Source: CAIKOD01 sp035505975 (lineage in GTDB: Archaea; Halobacteriota; Methanomicrobia; Methanomicrobiales; Methanospirillaceae). From it: 64,000 nt of DNA. The position numbers and the translations under genes are program-made. Positions 62,468 through 64,000 of the stretch are shown piece by piece. The stretch's first letter is position 1. The number at the start of each line of letters is the position of its first letter. The DNA lies in contig DATJQJ010000012.1 in NCBI GenBank assembly GCA_035505975.1, positions 1 to 64,000 of the forward strand. The letters run 5' to 3'. The notes beneath the pieces are model-generated. The model saw only the letters and a program-made list of their open reading frames with translations. It had not been told where the DNA came from and searched no databases.

Positions 62468-62989
62468 TTACGCACCCGGGTATTCAGGACTGGCGGAAAG
62501 GAGGGGTTCATGGAGGAGAGAAAATTCATACGAGATATATGAGACCGAATATTCCCCTGATATTCCCACGATCTCTATTCCACCGGATACCGCCCGCAGG
62601 CACATCCCGGAAAGTTCGCTGCTGCCACAGAGTATGTCCTGTTCCGGATGCGTTCCCCGCCGGACCGAACAACTCAGGCGAATAGTCTGCCCGGCAGAAA
62701 CGATATACCGGAGACGGGCCGATCCCGGGTGATCGGCAGGGAGAACGACGAGCGGACTCCGGTACAGCCTGACGAGTTCGAGAAGCATGACGGCAGGTTC
62801 AAGAGGCCCCCCTTCCGGCGCCGATACGGCTATAATATCTTCTCCGGAAAGTCCCTGACACACTTCCCCGTCAGGAGCTTCAATGCACAGGGCAAAGGGC
62901 CTGCCTGCTTTTCCAACGAGAACATACGAGTTTCCGCCTCTGATCAGGATGAATTTTCCACTTTTCGGAAGGTTGTAGCTGTTCGTCAT
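62468..62989 (-). CDS. Hypothetical protein, beta-rich
   Basis: The 173-residue protein has alternating hydrophobic stretches: KFILIRGGNSYVLVGKAGRPFALCIEA, AVMLLELVRLYRSPLVVLPAD, GQTIRLSCSVRRG and GIEIVGISGEYSVSYISYEFSLLHE. It has no signal peptide or membrane helix, and four or five cysteines without metal spacing. Family not recognised. It lies 180 bases upstream of atpH on the same strand, so it may be a separate unit. Confidence 0.65.
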   Translation of the reverse strand: MTNSYNLPKSGKFILIRGGNSYVLVGKAGRPFALCIEAPDGEVCQGLSGEDIIAVSAPEGGPLEPAVMLLELVRLYRSPLVVLPADHPGSARLRYIVSAGQTIRLSCSVRRGTHPEQDILCGSSELSGMCLRAVSGGIEIVGISGEYSVSYISYEFSLLHEPLLSASPEYPGA

Positions 62990-63250
62990 TTTCAGGTCGT
63001 CCTTGAACCGAACCGGGCCAATGCAGATCTCATGAAATTGTCCATTGCTTATCGTTTCCGTTATTTTCGCATATCCACCAATAATAAACCCGGCTCTAGA
63101 AACCTTCCGGGCCGGAACGGTGATCCAAATCTCTATTCTTTTGTATCTGTGCTTATTCTTTCCCTTCTGCCGGAGACAGGTAGGGTTGGCTCTATTGAAT
63201 CGTTAAGATCATTCACCTGTACGCCCGGGTTTGTGGCAAAGGATGCAGCT

Positions 63251-63520
63251 TCATACGGTGATTCCCATTATATTGAGGAGGATTAAGAGGAGCGCACCAG
63301 GTATGCCTCCGAAGAGGCAGATCAGGAACGACACCACATTGATAGGGATATCGGGCTTGCCGAAATAGGCCATGACGTGAAAATAATTAACAAAATAGAG
63401 GAGGATCAACCCGAGAATTGAATTGATTGCAAGTTTGATGATATTTTTTATAACAAAAAAACCGACGACCGCTGCAACAACTAAAACAATGATAAGAAGA
63501 CCTGCTCCCGAAATATCCAT
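63251..63520 (-). CDS. BofA-like small membrane protein
   Basis: The 89-residue protein has three hydrophobic segments (about 6-25, 28-48 and 62-86). The phrase IPINVVSFLICLFGGIPGALLLILL matches the C-terminal signature of the pro-sigma-K inhibitor BofA family, which occurs in archaea without sporulation. Its archaeal role is unknown. A regulator of membrane proteolysis is possible by analogy only. It is followed upstream by a PmbA/TldE-type gene on the same strand. Confidence 0.8.
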   Translation of the reverse strand: MDISGAGLLIIVLVVAAVVGFFVIKNIIKLAINSILGLILLYFVNYFHVMAYFGKPDIPINVVSFLICLFGGIPGALLLILLNIMGITV

Positions 63521-63708
63521 TGAACGTACAAGGGTCGCGAATTATAAAGTATTTTCGCTTTCTGCCTATAAAACGAAGAATATCGGGCTCGCAGGTTCCC
63601 TCATGAGGATTAACCCTGGCGGAGCCCGGACAATAGTTTCTCTATTGGATCTTTTCCTCCCAAAAGGACACACGGGAAGCGATCCTGCCGAAACCGGCAC
63701 CCGTGAGA

Positions 63709-64000
63709 TCAGACACCGATGATCTTCTGCGAGGAGAACCTGATCTCGGGAAGCAACATCGATCCGACTGCCCTGTTGCCTTGGGCGATGCCGTCCACGC
63801 TGTTCAGCATGTCGAACACGTTTCCTGCCAGCATGACCTTCCTGATGGCAGTACCGAAATCGTCCTCCTTCACCCAGGAGGGGTTCGAGATTTCGACTGA
63901 AAAATCGCCACTCATCGGGTTAGCGGTATGCGCACCTACAACGTCGTTGACATATATGGCCGGTTCGTACCAGATCGCACTTCTGGGCCCGTCCAGGACG
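63709..64000 (-). CDS. pmbA: C-terminal part of a PmbA/TldE-type protein (cut by window edge)
   Basis: The minus-strand frame is open to the window end, and its last 96 residues are visible. It contains VNDVVGAHTANPMSGDFSVE, the HTANPxSGDFS signature near the C-terminus of PmbA/TldE proteins. NVFDMLNSVDGIAQGNRAVGSMLLPEI and a final FSSQKIIGV follow, where the family often ends in LTIGG-like sequence. TldD/TldE together form a metalloprotease that trims unfolded peptides. The 5' part and any tldD partner lie outside the window. An internal ATG at 63915 is not the start. Confidence 0.88.
   Translation of the reverse strand, partial: VLDGPRSAIWYEPAIYVNDVVGAHTANPMSGDFSVEISNPSWVKEDDFGTAIRKVMLAGNVFDMLNSVDGIAQGNRAVGSMLLPEIRFSSQKIIGV

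Overview
The window is archaeal, most likely from a methanogen of the Methanomicrobiales type. The evidence is the archaeal ADH/3-dehydroquinate synthase II entry to aromatic amino acids, a nine-gene A1AO ATP synthase, PCNA, PriL, Alba, eS17, archaeosine enzymes, an archaeal RNase P RNA, TATA-type promoters and several leaderless starts. No methanogenesis gene is present, so the order is inferred from overall gene style. Gene density is high. I found no tRNA, rRNA, CRISPR array or insertion sequence.

Layout. 1-1182: aMBF1 regulator, then the aro leader region with two small candidate leader peptides. 1245-9309: aromatic amino-acid operon (two class I aldolase-family ADH synthase paralogues, DHQ synthase II, TyrA, PheA, AroA, an AroK-AroE fusion, AroC), mostly joined by ATGA overlaps. 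The missing dehydratase step (AroD) lies at 11511-12146 on the other strand. 9359-13771: small secreted and membrane proteins, a mini zinc ribbon and a two-domain rhodanese. 13951-17315: U32-family protein and TpiA. 17396-21698: a frameshifted small gene, RNase P RNA, AMMECR1, TgtA and ArcS. 21777-24695: three-subunit proton-translocating transhydrogenase. 25077-28406 (minus): RlmE, MoaA, an unknown protein and an M20 deacylase. 28584-35114 (minus): Kdp potassium pump with KdpC fused to KdpA, KdpB, and a KdpD without a kinase core. 35954-42604: PCNA, PriL, ThiN, eS17, DapA, DapB, ferredoxin, Asd, Alba and a secreted protein. 42605-49134: accessory stretch with adenine deaminase, a lipoprotein, unknown small proteins and a secreted gene broken by a frameshift. 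49733-52633: REC-PAS histidine kinase. 52786-62287 (minus): ATP synthase operon HIKECFABD with Pgk at its end. 62468-64000 (minus): unknown protein, BofA-like membrane protein and the C-terminal end of a PmbA/TldE-type protein cut by the window edge.

The most unusual items are the KdpC-KdpA fusion, whose join is topologically sensible, together with the kinase-less KdpD; the aro operon, with a bacterial-type shikimate kinase fused to AroE and two candidate leader peptides; a pnt transhydrogenase in a methanogen-like genome; and three places where a one-base change appears to have broken or extended a gene (17396-17630, 37684-37857, about 48940-48970).
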